5,423 nt of DNA from assembly GCA_026786335.1 (NCBI GenBank), contig JAJAYG010000446.1:1-5423 (forward strand). Reading direction: 5' to 3'. The stretch comes from Chitinophagales bacterium. GTDB lineage: Bacteria > Bacteroidota > Bacteroidia > Chitinophagales > UBA10324. Positions 1 to 4,945 of the stretch are shown here, piece by piece (position 1 is the first letter of the stretch; each line of letters starts with the position of its first letter). The position numbers and the translations under genes are program-made. Under the pieces are notes generated by a model. The model made no database searches. It was not told the origin of the DNA and saw only the letters and a program-made list of their open reading frames with translations.

Positions 1-156
1 CAATTGCTTAATCAATATTATAAAAATAATGAGAGGCCATTACGTTCTCAGGAAGAAATTTATAATTATCTTAAAAACCGAAATGAAGAGGTTAAGAATC
101 GTCGCTTACAAGAAGCTATTGTAGCAGAACCCAACCGATTAAGTGTTGCAACCTGA
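1..156 (+). CDS. C-terminal end of an unrecognised protein (partial, 5' end outside window)
   Basis: Frame 1 is open from the window edge to a TGA at 154-156, giving 51 C-terminal residues. The peptide is polar and rich in Asn, Glu, Arg and Lys, and looks largely helical around LKNRNEEVKNRRLQEAI. It has no membrane segment or cysteine. The strong terminator about 20 bp downstream supports this being the real end of a + strand gene. I do not recognise the family, and so little of the protein is visible that no function can be assigned. The gene converges on the azurin-like gene. Confidence 0.6.
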   Translation, partial: QLLNQYYKNNERPLRSQEEIYNYLKNRNEEVKNRRLQEAIVAEPNRLSVAT

Positions 157-178
157 TTTCTTTACTGAGAGCTAAAGA

Positions 179-218
179 AAAAAAACCGGCCTGTAAAAAT
201 CTTCAGGACGGTTTTTTT
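179..218. terminator. Bidirectional intrinsic terminator
   Basis: The 3' arm CAGGACGG plus seven T (204-218) pairs with the 5' arm, A-run plus CCGGCCTG (179-193). One A/G mismatch interrupts the stem, and the loop is about 10 nt. The stem has an A-run on the left and a T-run on the right, so it gives a U-tract in either direction. It lies exactly between two convergent genes, ending at 156 (+) and 241 (-), and so can serve both. Confidence 0.9.
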
Positions 219-240
219 ACAATTAAAACCTCAACTTATT

Positions 241-822
241 TTACTCAACAATAAATTTCCCATTCATTTTTTGCCAGTGACCAGGGTAGGTGCATACAAA
301 TTGATATTCACCAACCGGTGGTGCTGCAAATACGAGTTCTTCTGATTGGCCCGGATCAAGAATTTTTGATGTATATAAAATATTCGTTTTATCATCGGGT
401 ATATAATTTTTATCGGATCCTGCAGTTAATGCAGCATTTGCTGCATCTTCCATTGTTCCGTTTTTAACAATAAAAAAATTATGTTTCATCGCCGCATCTT
501 TCGATGTATTGTTTAAATAAATTTTAACAGTGCTTCCTGCTTTTACTCTTATTTCGGGCATGGAGAAACTCATTACATCCATCGAATTTCCTAGTGCATC
601 TAATTTTACTTCCATCACGGGAGCATTAGCATCAATTTTAGCTGCATCATAAACAGCAGTTGCAGATTCAGGCTTGTAAGAATCAGTAGCAACAGTATCT
701 GCACTGGTTTCTTTAGTTGCATTATCACCGCTGCCACACGAAAAAATAAGTGAGGTTGTTGCTGCAATTAATAAGAGAGAAAAGATTTTAGTTTGTTGTT
801 TGGCATTTGTTTTAGTATTCAT
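241..822 (-). CDS. Azurin-like type 1 copper (cupredoxin) lipoprotein
   Basis: This 193-residue protein is a small electron carrier, probably lipid-anchored outside the cytoplasmic membrane. Residues 1-28 form a signal peptide with a lipobox-like end (LIFS, then C29). Residues 30-65 are a Ser/Thr/Ala/Asp-rich tether. Residues about 68-193 are the cupredoxin domain. All four type 1 copper ligands are visible: H114 (in KHNFF), then C177, H182 and M186 in the C-terminal motif FVCTYPGHWQKMNG. The long stretch between the first His and the Cys, including DKNYIPDD and the T-K-I-L-D-P-G-Q-S segment, resembles azurin more than plastocyanin. The mature domain is close to azurin length. Its redox partner cannot be told from the neighbours. 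The gene ends at the shared terminator (179-218) and is divergent from the secreted-protein gene at 950. The family call is confident; the physiological role is inferred. Confidence 0.93.
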   Translation of the reverse strand: MNTKTNAKQQTKIFSLLLIAATTSLIFSCGSGDNATKETSADTVATDSYKPESATAVYDAAKIDANAPVMEVKLDALGNSMDVMSFSMPEIRVKAGSTVKIYLNNTSKDAAMKHNFFIVKNGTMEDAANAALTAGSDKNYIPDDKTNILYTSKILDPGQSEELVFAAPPVGEYQFVCTYPGHWQKMNGKFIVE

Positions 823-838
823 AGTACGAAATTTTTAG

Positions 839-846
839 TAAAGGTA
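839..846 (-). promoter_or_regulatory. Possible -7 element for the azurin-like gene
   Basis: On the - strand this reads TACCTTTA, one base off the Bacteroidota -7 consensus TAnnTTTG, about 17 bases upstream of the ATG. The nearest upstream TTG is about 24 bases further, slightly longer than usual for a -33 element. There is no Shine-Dalgarno sequence before the ATG, as expected for the phylum. This is a weak call based on one motif. Confidence 0.22.
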
Positions 847-903
847 TAACATGCACATCAATTAATTGTTCAACATAAAATCATTTTTAATGCGCTTACA
901 ATT

Positions 904-931
904 TTTGCTTAAGCAATTTAATTTAACTTTG
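904..931 (+). promoter_or_regulatory. Bacteroidota-type promoter for the secreted-protein gene
   Basis: TAACTTTG at 924-931 matches the -7 consensus TAnnTTTG exactly, and TTTG at 904-907 can serve as the -33 element. The 16-base spacing is at the short edge of the usual range. Transcription would start near 938, leaving a leader of about 12 bases before the ATG at 950. This placement argues against the longer frame that begins with TTG at 866, because the promoter lies inside that extension. Confidence 0.5.
905..916. promoter_or_regulatory. Perfect 12-bp palindrome, candidate operator
   Basis: TTGCTTAAGCAA is its own reverse complement. It sits in the 127-bp gap between two divergent genes, overlapping the proposed -33 element of the + strand promoter and filling much of the spacer to the -7 element. 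That is a natural place for a dimeric regulator to bind. No regulator gene is adjacent, and a 12-bp palindrome in AT-rich DNA can occur by chance. Confidence 0.35.
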
Positions 932-949
932 AACTCGAATTTTAAACAA

Positions 950-1342
950 ATGAAAATGAAAACGACTTTAATAGTTTCTTTAATTACTGCTTTGTCTTTT
1001 GCTACTAATTTTTCATTGGCACAAAAACTAACCTTCTGTGAAAAAGCTGATGCTTCGGGAAATGCGGTAAACGCCAATACAACATTTACAGTGGCAAAAA
1101 ATGGCGGCCCTGTAACATTACTGTTTAATCTTGCTGCCGGCAGTAAACTATCTGTTGTAAATTTTGATCTTTACAAAGTTGTAGATGGAAAAGAAATTTA
1201 TCAGTCAACAATCAAGCAACCCGTAAGTGGTTCATGGGTTGCGAAACAAATTACACTCTACGATGCAGGAAAATACCGCGTGTATGTATTTGATGATGCT
1301 GATAAAGAACTTGCAAAAGGCGAGTTGATGATAAAGAAATAA
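950..1342 (+). CDS. Small secreted protein of unknown function
   Basis: This 130-residue protein has a clear signal peptide: MKMK, a hydrophobic core through residue 20, then F-S-L-A before Q25, so signal peptidase I cleavage after A24 is likely. The mature part (about 106 residues) has alternating hydrophobic and polar residues suggesting a single beta-sandwich domain. It includes FDLYKVVDGKEIY (72-84) and YDAGKYRVYVFDDADKE (94-110). There is one cysteine, C30, so no disulfide within the chain. I do not recognise a named family and give no function. The start at 950 is chosen over the upstream TTG at 866 because the signal peptide begins here and a -7 element lies just upstream. ATG 956 in the same frame is a possible alternative. 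The 3' end is only 4 bp from the convergent MmcQ/YjbR gene. Confidence 0.85.
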   Translation: MKMKTTLIVSLITALSFATNFSLAQKLTFCEKADASGNAVNANTTFTVAKNGGPVTLLFNLAAGSKLSVVNFDLYKVVDGKEIYQSTIKQPVSGSWVAKQITLYDAGKYRVYVFDDADKELAKGELMIKK

Positions 1343-1346
1343 TTAA

Positions 1347-1706
1347 TCAGGTATGCTTGCTTAATTCTTCTCTTAAATTTTTTGCAAGCCCTGCAACCAC
1401 AAGATCATAAGAGTGATCAATCAACTCAAGAATAATTTTATCACGCACATTTCCATCCCAGATAACCGTGTTCCATTTTTTCTTATTCATGTGATAGCCC
1501 GCGATTATTGAAGAAAATTTTTCACGCAACTCCACCGCATATTCGGGATCGCATTTGAGATTACATTGAGCAGGTGAAGCGTTTAATGAAGTGAGCGCAA
1601 ATAATTTTCCCATTACTTTAAATACCAGAGTGGTTTCATCAAATGGAAAATCTTCGGTAACTCCTTTTTTCTTCAAACAGTATTCACGAAAGAATTCGAT
1701 GTTCAT
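1347..1706 (-). CDS. MmcQ/YjbR family protein
   Basis: This 119-residue protein is the normal full length for the MmcQ/YjbR family, single-domain cytoplasmic proteins with a double-wing fold (CyaY-like) often described as DNA-binding. Their exact role is not established. Family hallmarks are visible in order: an N-terminal helix with FREYCLKKKGVTEDFPFDE (5-23), FKVMGKLFAL (29-38), a CNLKCDPEYAVELRE strand-helix (48-62), the signature GYHMNKKKWNTV (70-81), and a C-terminal helical segment LIDHSYDLVV (95-104). The ATG at 1706 directly precedes the family's usual start. The gene is alone on its strand, converging on the secreted-protein gene with 4 bp between stops and no terminator hairpin between them. 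I see no clear promoter upstream. Confidence 0.92.
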   Translation of the reverse strand: MNIEFFREYCLKKKGVTEDFPFDETTLVFKVMGKLFALTSLNASPAQCNLKCDPEYAVELREKFSSIIAGYHMNKKKWNTVIWDGNVRDKIILELIDHSYDLVVAGLAKNLREELSKHT

Positions 1707-1775
1707 TTACTTAATGGTTAAAGTGTTAAATTGTTGCTTGACAATAATTGCTTCTTAATAAGCTGCTAACGTTCC

Positions 1776-1925
1776 TTCATTTTACCCCTGACCCCTAAAG
1801 GGGAAACGCGCGTTACTCATGATTCGAATACCTTTCACATTTTCTTCAGGAATAAATAAGTTGTTTCGAAATTGGACAACGCTTCAATCTATGTGTTCCC
1901 CTTTACGTGTCAGGGGTAAAATGAA
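1776..1925. repeat. 150-bp element with 30-bp terminal inverted repeats
   Basis: The left arm (1776-1805) and right arm (1896-1925) are reverse complements at 28 of 30 positions; the mismatches are at 1793 and 1795 on the left. Each arm begins TTCATTTTACCCCTGAC from its outer end and closes with TAAAGGGGAA. The left arm also contains the self-complementary core CCCCTAAAGGGG (1792-1803). The 90-bp centre is AT-rich and non-coding, with an 8-bp palindrome ACGCGCGT (1806-1813) and a small hairpin GTTGT...ACAAC (1860-1880). I see no flanking target duplication. It could be a MITE, a pair of oppositely oriented copies of a short dispersed palindrome, or simply a long hairpin in a transcript. Confidence 0.8.
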
Positions 1926-1965
1926 AGTCATCATCAACTGGTATCTCGTTTTTTTTAAAAGGAGG

Positions 1966-2013
1966 TTCTCTCGAAGTGACTTAAATGGCCTGTCACTAGG
2001 AGCTTGTCGAGAA
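1966..2013. repeat. Imperfect palindrome resembling a dispersed REP-like element
   Basis: TTCTC (1966-1970) pairs with GAGAA (2009-2013), and AGTGAC (1975-1980) pairs with GTCACT (1992-1997) around an 11-base loop. An asymmetric internal loop separates the two helices. The right half, with TGTCACT...GAGCTTGTCGA, resembles a short palindrome family I remember as widespread between genes in Bacteroidota and other bacteria; this is from memory and not verified. It lies just past the 3' end of the TPR frame and could protect or end that transcript, but no clean U-tract follows. Confidence 0.5.
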
Positions 2014-2022
2014 GAAAAAATA

Positions 2023-2106
2023 TTAATCTTCATCTTCTTCAAACAACAATTGATTCAAAGCTTCCTGCAACTCGCGGTGTGCATGCGCATCTTTACCTAA
2101 AGTTCT
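2023..2106 (-). pseudogene. Severed C-terminal tail of the TPR gene, in frame after a nonsense codon
   Basis: Directly after the TAA at 2107-2109, the same reading frame continues for 28 sense codons to a second TAA at 2023-2025. It encodes R-T-L-G-K-D-A-H-A-H-R-E-L-Q-E-A-L-N-Q-L-L followed by an acidic end (FEEDED). This looks like the usual end of small Bacteroidota TPR proteins of this type, which finish with a helix of the form G-(D/N)-x-H-A-x-x-E-L-x-x-A and an acidic terminus (family comparison from memory). It has no start codon of its own. The frame is intact, so a single base change such as AAA, CAA or GAA to TAA is the simplest explanation; a base-calling error gives the same picture. 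Confidence 0.75.
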
Positions 2107-2355
2107 TTACAAACCATCATTAAAAGTTTCTTCTGCTTTTTGCTTTTCATTTCTGCGCTGGTACAATTTCCCCAAGTGATAATAAGTGCCTGTATAATTT
2201 GGATTGCCCGAAAGAATTTTTTGGTAAAATGAGAGCGCGGTTTCATCATCACCCATATTCACATATTCTGTCGCCAATGCGTATAAAACAAAACTATCAT
2301 TAGGGTTCTGTTCTAAAAAATTATTTAGCTGATCAATTCGGTTGGCACCCATCAT
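2107..2355 (-). CDS. Small TPR-repeat protein, apparently truncated by an early stop
   Basis: The 82-residue product contains one complete tetratricopeptide repeat (about 19-52; A-L-A-T-E-Y...D-D-E-T-A-L-S-F-Y-Q-K-I-L...N-P). A second repeat (53-82; Y-Y-H-L-G-K-L-Y-Q-R...K-A-E-E-T-F) is cut off four residues short of its normal 34. TPR units are helix pairs that bind partner proteins; the partner here is unknown. There is no signal peptide, so it is probably cytoplasmic. The restored frame (2023-2355) would be about 110 residues, closer to what I expect for this family. Two adjacent ATGs (2355 and 2352) can start it. The gene is divergent from etfB. Whether the short form is functional is unclear. 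Confidence 0.8.
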   Translation of the reverse strand: MMGANRIDQLNNFLEQNPNDSFVLYALATEYVNMGDDETALSFYQKILSGNPNYTGTYYHLGKLYQRRNEKQKAEETFNDGL

Positions 2356-2375
2356 TTATCAAAAACATTTTTGGC

Positions 2376-2383
2376 TACTTTCG
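2376..2383 (+). promoter_or_regulatory. etfB: Candidate -7 element for the etf operon
   Basis: TACTTTCG, followed by CA, matches the Bacteroidota -7 consensus TAnnTTTG except for one T to C change that is common in this phylum's promoters. It lies about 55 bases upstream of the etfB ATG at 2438, in the gap to the divergent TPR gene. No good TTG lies at the expected -33 distance, so the call rests on the -7 element alone. Confidence 0.4.
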
Positions 2384-2437
2384 CAGCATTATTTTAAAGC
2401 GTATTATTTCGCTGTGAATTTAAAACGAATCGTGCAG

Positions 2438-3181
2438 ATGAAAATCTTAGTTTGTATCAGCAAAACCCCCGACACCACCACCAAAATTTCTTTTGTAGAT
2501 GGCAACACCAAATTTAATTATGAAAAAGTTCAACTCATCATTAATCCTTACGATGAATGGTATGCCCTCGTGCGCGCACTCGAATTGAAAGAGAAAGGTT
2601 TGGCAGCGCAGGTTAGTGTGATCAATGTTGGATTGGCTGACAGTGATGCAATCATAAGAAAGGCATTAGCAATTGGTGGTGATGATGCAGTGAGAGTAAA
2701 TGCCGAACCCACTGATGCATTTTTTGTGGCTGATCAAATCGCGCAGTATGCAATCAATGAAAAGTATGATGCTGTTTTTTTGGGAAAGGAAACCATTGAC
2801 TACAATGGCTCGCAAGTAGGCGGCATGGTTGCAGGCATTATGGATGTGCCCTTCATTTCACTCGCATCAAAATTTGAATTGAATGGAAATGTTGCTACAG
2901 CTGAACGCGATATTTCGGGTGGAAAAGAAACCATTGAAGTAACAGCACCCTTCGTAATCAGTTGTTCTAAAGGAATGGCTGAAGCAAGAATACCAAACAT
3001 GCGCGGGATAATGGCCGCACGTACAAAACCTATTAAAGTGATTGAACCAAACGCAACTGAAAAATTGACTTCAGTAAAAAATTATGAATTGCCAATTGAA
3101 AAAGCAGGATGCAAAATGATTGCTGCTGACAATGTGGAAGAGTTAGTGCGCTTGCTGCACGAAGAAGCGAAGGTTATTTGA
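2438..3181 (+). CDS. etfB: Electron transfer flavoprotein subunit beta
   Basis: This 247-residue protein is the usual EtfB length. It pairs with EtfA (next gene) in the cytoplasmic heterodimer that takes electrons from flavin dehydrogenases such as acyl-CoA dehydrogenases and hands them to a quinone reductase. EtfB contributes the nucleotide (AMP, or second FAD) site. Family landmarks in order: MKILVCISKTPDT at the start, NPYDEWYAL (36-44), KALAIGGDDAVRV (75-87), GKETIDYNGSQVGG (116-129), the beta-subunit signature region ISGGKETIEVTAPF (149-162), and IPNMRGIMAARTKPI (175-189), the RGIM(x)A(K/R)xKPI segment typical of the family. The ATG at 2438 is chosen over an in-frame ATG at 2342 because the family starts at MKILV and the longer start would run into the divergent TPR gene. 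It is a bona fide Etf rather than a bifurcating one only by default; the sequence alone does not settle that. Confidence 0.96.
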   Translation: MKILVCISKTPDTTTKISFVDGNTKFNYEKVQLIINPYDEWYALVRALELKEKGLAAQVSVINVGLADSDAIIRKALAIGGDDAVRVNAEPTDAFFVADQIAQYAINEKYDAVFLGKETIDYNGSQVGGMVAGIMDVPFISLASKFELNGNVATAERDISGGKETIEVTAPFVISCSKGMAEARIPNMRGIMAARTKPIKVIEPNATEKLTSVKNYELPIEKAGCKMIAADNVEELVRLLHEEAKVI

Positions 3182-3186
3182 ATGAA

Positions 3187-3226
3187 TTGAAAGTTGAAAG
3201 TTGTTCCAAAGGAATCCCTATTGGAA
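3187..3226. repeat. Heptamer repeat and hairpin in the etfB-etfA gap
   Basis: Two tandem TTGAAAG units plus TTG (3187-3203) are followed by a hairpin. TTCCAAAGG (3204-3212) pairs with CCT-TTGGAA (3217-3226, with one bulged A at 3220) around the loop AATC. The rest of the 96-bp gap is purine-rich, with repeated GGAAAA and ATTGAAA words. It has no U-tract after the stem, so it is more likely an intercistronic mRNA structure or a dispersed palindrome than a terminator. Confidence 0.5.
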
Positions 3227-3277
3227 AAATTGAAAATGCTTTTTGGAAAAAGGAAAATAGAAAATTGAAATAATATT

Positions 3278-4255
3278 ATGAGTGTACTTGTTTATGTAGA
3301 AGCCACCGACGGAAAATTTAAGAAGCCATCATTTGAAGCAATTACCTATGGAGCTAAAGTAGCTGCCATGCTTAATGTTGAAATTCATGCTTTGTGCATT
3401 GGTGAAGTGAGTGATGATGAATTGAAATCGCTCGGCAACTATGGCGCAAATAAAATATGGTTTGTAAAAGATGAGCGCCTCAAAAATTTTGATCCGCTCG
3501 TGTATGCTAAAGTGATCACGCAGGTTGAGTCGCAAACAAACAGCGATGTTCTTGTGCTCATTCAAAATTTTAATGGTAAAGCAATTGCACCCATTCTCTC
3601 TGCAAGATTAAAAGCAGGTTTAATTTCGGGTGCTGTTGATCTGCCTTTGATGAGCGGCGATTCATTTACAGTTAAGAAAAATGTATTCTCGGGAAAAGCC
3701 ATTGCGAATTACGAAATGCATTCAGCCAAAAAAATTATTGCACTCACTTCAAATTCTATTGCACCGGTTGCAACTGAAAACAAAGCAACAGTGCAGGAAA
3801 TAAAAATTGAATTGACTGATGCTGATTTTAAATTGAAAGTAAAAGAAGTAGTAAAAGCATCGTGTAAAATTTCATTGGCCGATGCAGAAATTGTTGTCTC
3901 GGCAGGCAGAGGAATGAAAGGCCCTGAGAATTGGGGGATGATAGAAGAGATGGCAAACATACTCGGCGCTGCTACTGCATGCTCGCGCCCGGTGGCAGAT
4001 ATTAACTGGCGCCCGCATGGCGAACACGTAGGGCAAACCGGTTTAACTGTGCGGCCTAATTTGTACATTGCAATAGGAATATCGGGAGCCATACAGCATC
4101 TTGCGGGTGTTAACGGAAGCAAGGTGATGGTGGTGATTAACAAGGATGCTGAAGCACCATTTTTTAAAGCAGCAGATTACGGAATTGTAGGTGATGTTTT
4201 TGAAGTGGTGCCGAAACTGAATGAAGCATTTAAGAAATTTAAATCAGGTAATTAA
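3278..4255 (+). CDS. etfA: Electron transfer flavoprotein subunit alpha
   Basis: This 325-residue protein is the normal EtfA length. It carries the redox-active FAD of the Etf heterodimer. The N-terminal half (1-190) is the Rossmann-like domain shared with EtfB, starting SVLVYVEATDGKFKKPSFEA. The C-terminal FAD domain is complete: VVSAGRGMKGPENW (206-219), CSRPVADINWRPHGEHVGQTG (235-255), with R237 and the Q253-T254-G255 FAD contacts, then the EtfA signature LYIAIGISGAIQH (262-274), VINKD (286-290) and FFKAADYGIVGD (295-306). It follows etfB by 96 bp in the same direction, so the two are probably co-transcribed. There is no Shine-Dalgarno sequence; the leader before the ATG is A-rich. I see no frameshift or missing FAD-binding residue. 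Confidence 0.97.
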   Translation: MSVLVYVEATDGKFKKPSFEAITYGAKVAAMLNVEIHALCIGEVSDDELKSLGNYGANKIWFVKDERLKNFDPLVYAKVITQVESQTNSDVLVLIQNFNGKAIAPILSARLKAGLISGAVDLPLMSGDSFTVKKNVFSGKAIANYEMHSAKKIIALTSNSIAPVATENKATVQEIKIELTDADFKLKVKEVVKASCKISLADAEIVVSAGRGMKGPENWGMIEEMANILGAATACSRPVADINWRPHGEHVGQTGLTVRPNLYIAIGISGAIQHLAGVNGSKVMVVINKDAEAPFFKAADYGIVGDVFEVVPKLNEAFKKFKSGN

Positions 4256-4260
4256 TTTTG
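4253..4260 (+). promoter_or_regulatory. Possible internal -7 element before the nuclease-domain gene
   Basis: TAATTTTG matches TAnnTTTG exactly, overlaps the etfA stop codon and ends 16 bases before the ATG at 4277. No TTG lies at the expected -33 distance. It may give the nuclease-domain gene some expression independent of etfBA, or be a chance match in AT-rich DNA. Confidence 0.25.
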
Positions 4261-4276
4261 TAAGAGAAAAATTTTT

Positions 4277-4888
4277 ATGCGGAAGATCGAATTGGAAATC
4301 GTTGCCCTCTCACATAGCATTACGCAATCACATTCTTATGCCGTGGTGTTGGGTGAAGTGAATGGCATTCGCCGCCTCCCGATTGTGATCGGCGGTTTTG
4401 AAGCACAGGCAATTGCTGTGGCATTGGAGAAAATGAATCCTACCCGGCCACTCACACACGACTTGATGAAGAGCATGAGCCAGGCATTTAACATCGAGAT
4501 CAAAGAGATAATCATCAATAATTTATTGGACGGAATTTTTTATTCGCAATTAATTTGTAAGCACGAGAATGAAGTGGTGGAAATTGATTCGCGCACTTCA
4601 GATGCCATTGCATTAGCGGTTCGCTTCGAATGCCCCATCTACACTTATGAATTTATTCTCGACTCGGCAGGCCTGGTAATGGATGAAACCGGTAAAGAAG
4701 AAAAGTTAGAAATCAAAGAAGCAAAGCCCGAGAAAAAAACAGCCACATCAAATTTTAAAGCCGGCGATCTTGCTAAATTTTCTATTCCCGACTTAGATGC
4801 GCTCCTCCACTCTCTATTGGAGAAAGAAGATTACGAACAGGCAATTGCAGTGAGGGATGAGATTGGGAGGAGGAAGAAGCAGTCATAA
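4277..4888 (+). CDS. Bifunctional nuclease (BFN/DUF151) domain protein with UvrB/UvrC-like motif
   Basis: The 203-residue protein has two parts. Residues 1-135 are the BFN/DUF151 domain, with the family blocks ELEIVALSHS, LPIVIGGFEAQAIA (34-47), RPLTHDLM (57-64), NNLLDGIFYSQL (81-92) and EIDSRTSDAIALAVR (102-116). The last block holds the acidic and R-T-S-D-A-I-A-L residues most typical of the family. After a charged Lys/Glu linker (136-160), residues about 169-201 form a UVR-like helical hairpin (LLEKEDYEQAIAVRDEIGRRK), as found in UvrB and UvrC. The name comes from a plant member reported to cut DNA and RNA; nuclease activity in bacterial members is not generally proven. It begins 21 bp after etfA, so it is very likely in the same transcript. 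I recall this etf-BFN adjacency from other Bacteroidota, unverified here. Confidence 0.92.
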   Translation: MRKIELEIVALSHSITQSHSYAVVLGEVNGIRRLPIVIGGFEAQAIAVALEKMNPTRPLTHDLMKSMSQAFNIEIKEIIINNLLDGIFYSQLICKHENEVVEIDSRTSDAIALAVRFECPIYTYEFILDSAGLVMDETGKEEKLEIKEAKPEKKTATSNFKAGDLAKFSIPDLDALLHSLLEKEDYEQAIAVRDEIGRRKKQS

Positions 4889-4945
4889 GGGTTGAGTGTT
4901 GGTTTTTATTTCCCCCTTGGTAAAATCATAACTTCACAACTTTAA

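Larger units (their letters stand above)
1707..2022. other. Gene-free stretch holding two inverted-repeat elements
   Basis: About 316 bp lie between the start of the MmcQ/YjbR gene and the end of the TPR frame's severed tail. No reading frame here looks like a protein. The stretch contains a 150-bp inverted-repeat element (1776-1925) and a second imperfect palindrome (1966-2013). Positions 1707-1775 are AT-rich, with only short hairpin potential (ATTGT...ACAAT) and no promoter I can defend. Confidence 0.6.

Noticed and set aside
866..949. A longer start (TTG at 866) for the secreted-protein gene
   Set aside because: The extra 28 residues precede a good signal peptide, and the extension contains the likely promoter and a 12-bp palindrome.
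1820..1828. GATTCGAAT-like word reminiscent of a tRNA T-loop
   Set aside because: No acceptor, D or anticodon arm can be folded around it; it sits inside the spacer of the inverted-repeat element.
1957..1965. AAAAGGAGG, a Shine-Dalgarno-like word
   Set aside because: The nearest downstream ATG (1985) opens a frame of only four codons, and Bacteroidota rarely depend on such sites.
1819..2100. A 93-codon + strand open frame in the gene-free stretch
   Set aside because: It runs through both inverted-repeat elements and then antisense to the in-frame TPR tail; its translation has no recognisable domain and a composition unlike the real proteins here.
2342..2437. A longer start (ATG at 2342) for etfB
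   Set aside because: It would add 32 residues foreign to the family, overlap the start of the divergent TPR gene and include the candidate -7 element; EtfB proteins begin at MKILV.
3709..4143. A 144-codon - strand open frame opposite etfA
   Set aside because: It lies entirely antisense to the conserved FAD domain of etfA and has no family resemblance. Shorter antisense frames at 862-1077, 2800-3000, 3329-3565, 4336-4518 and 4934-5134 were dropped for the same kind of reason.
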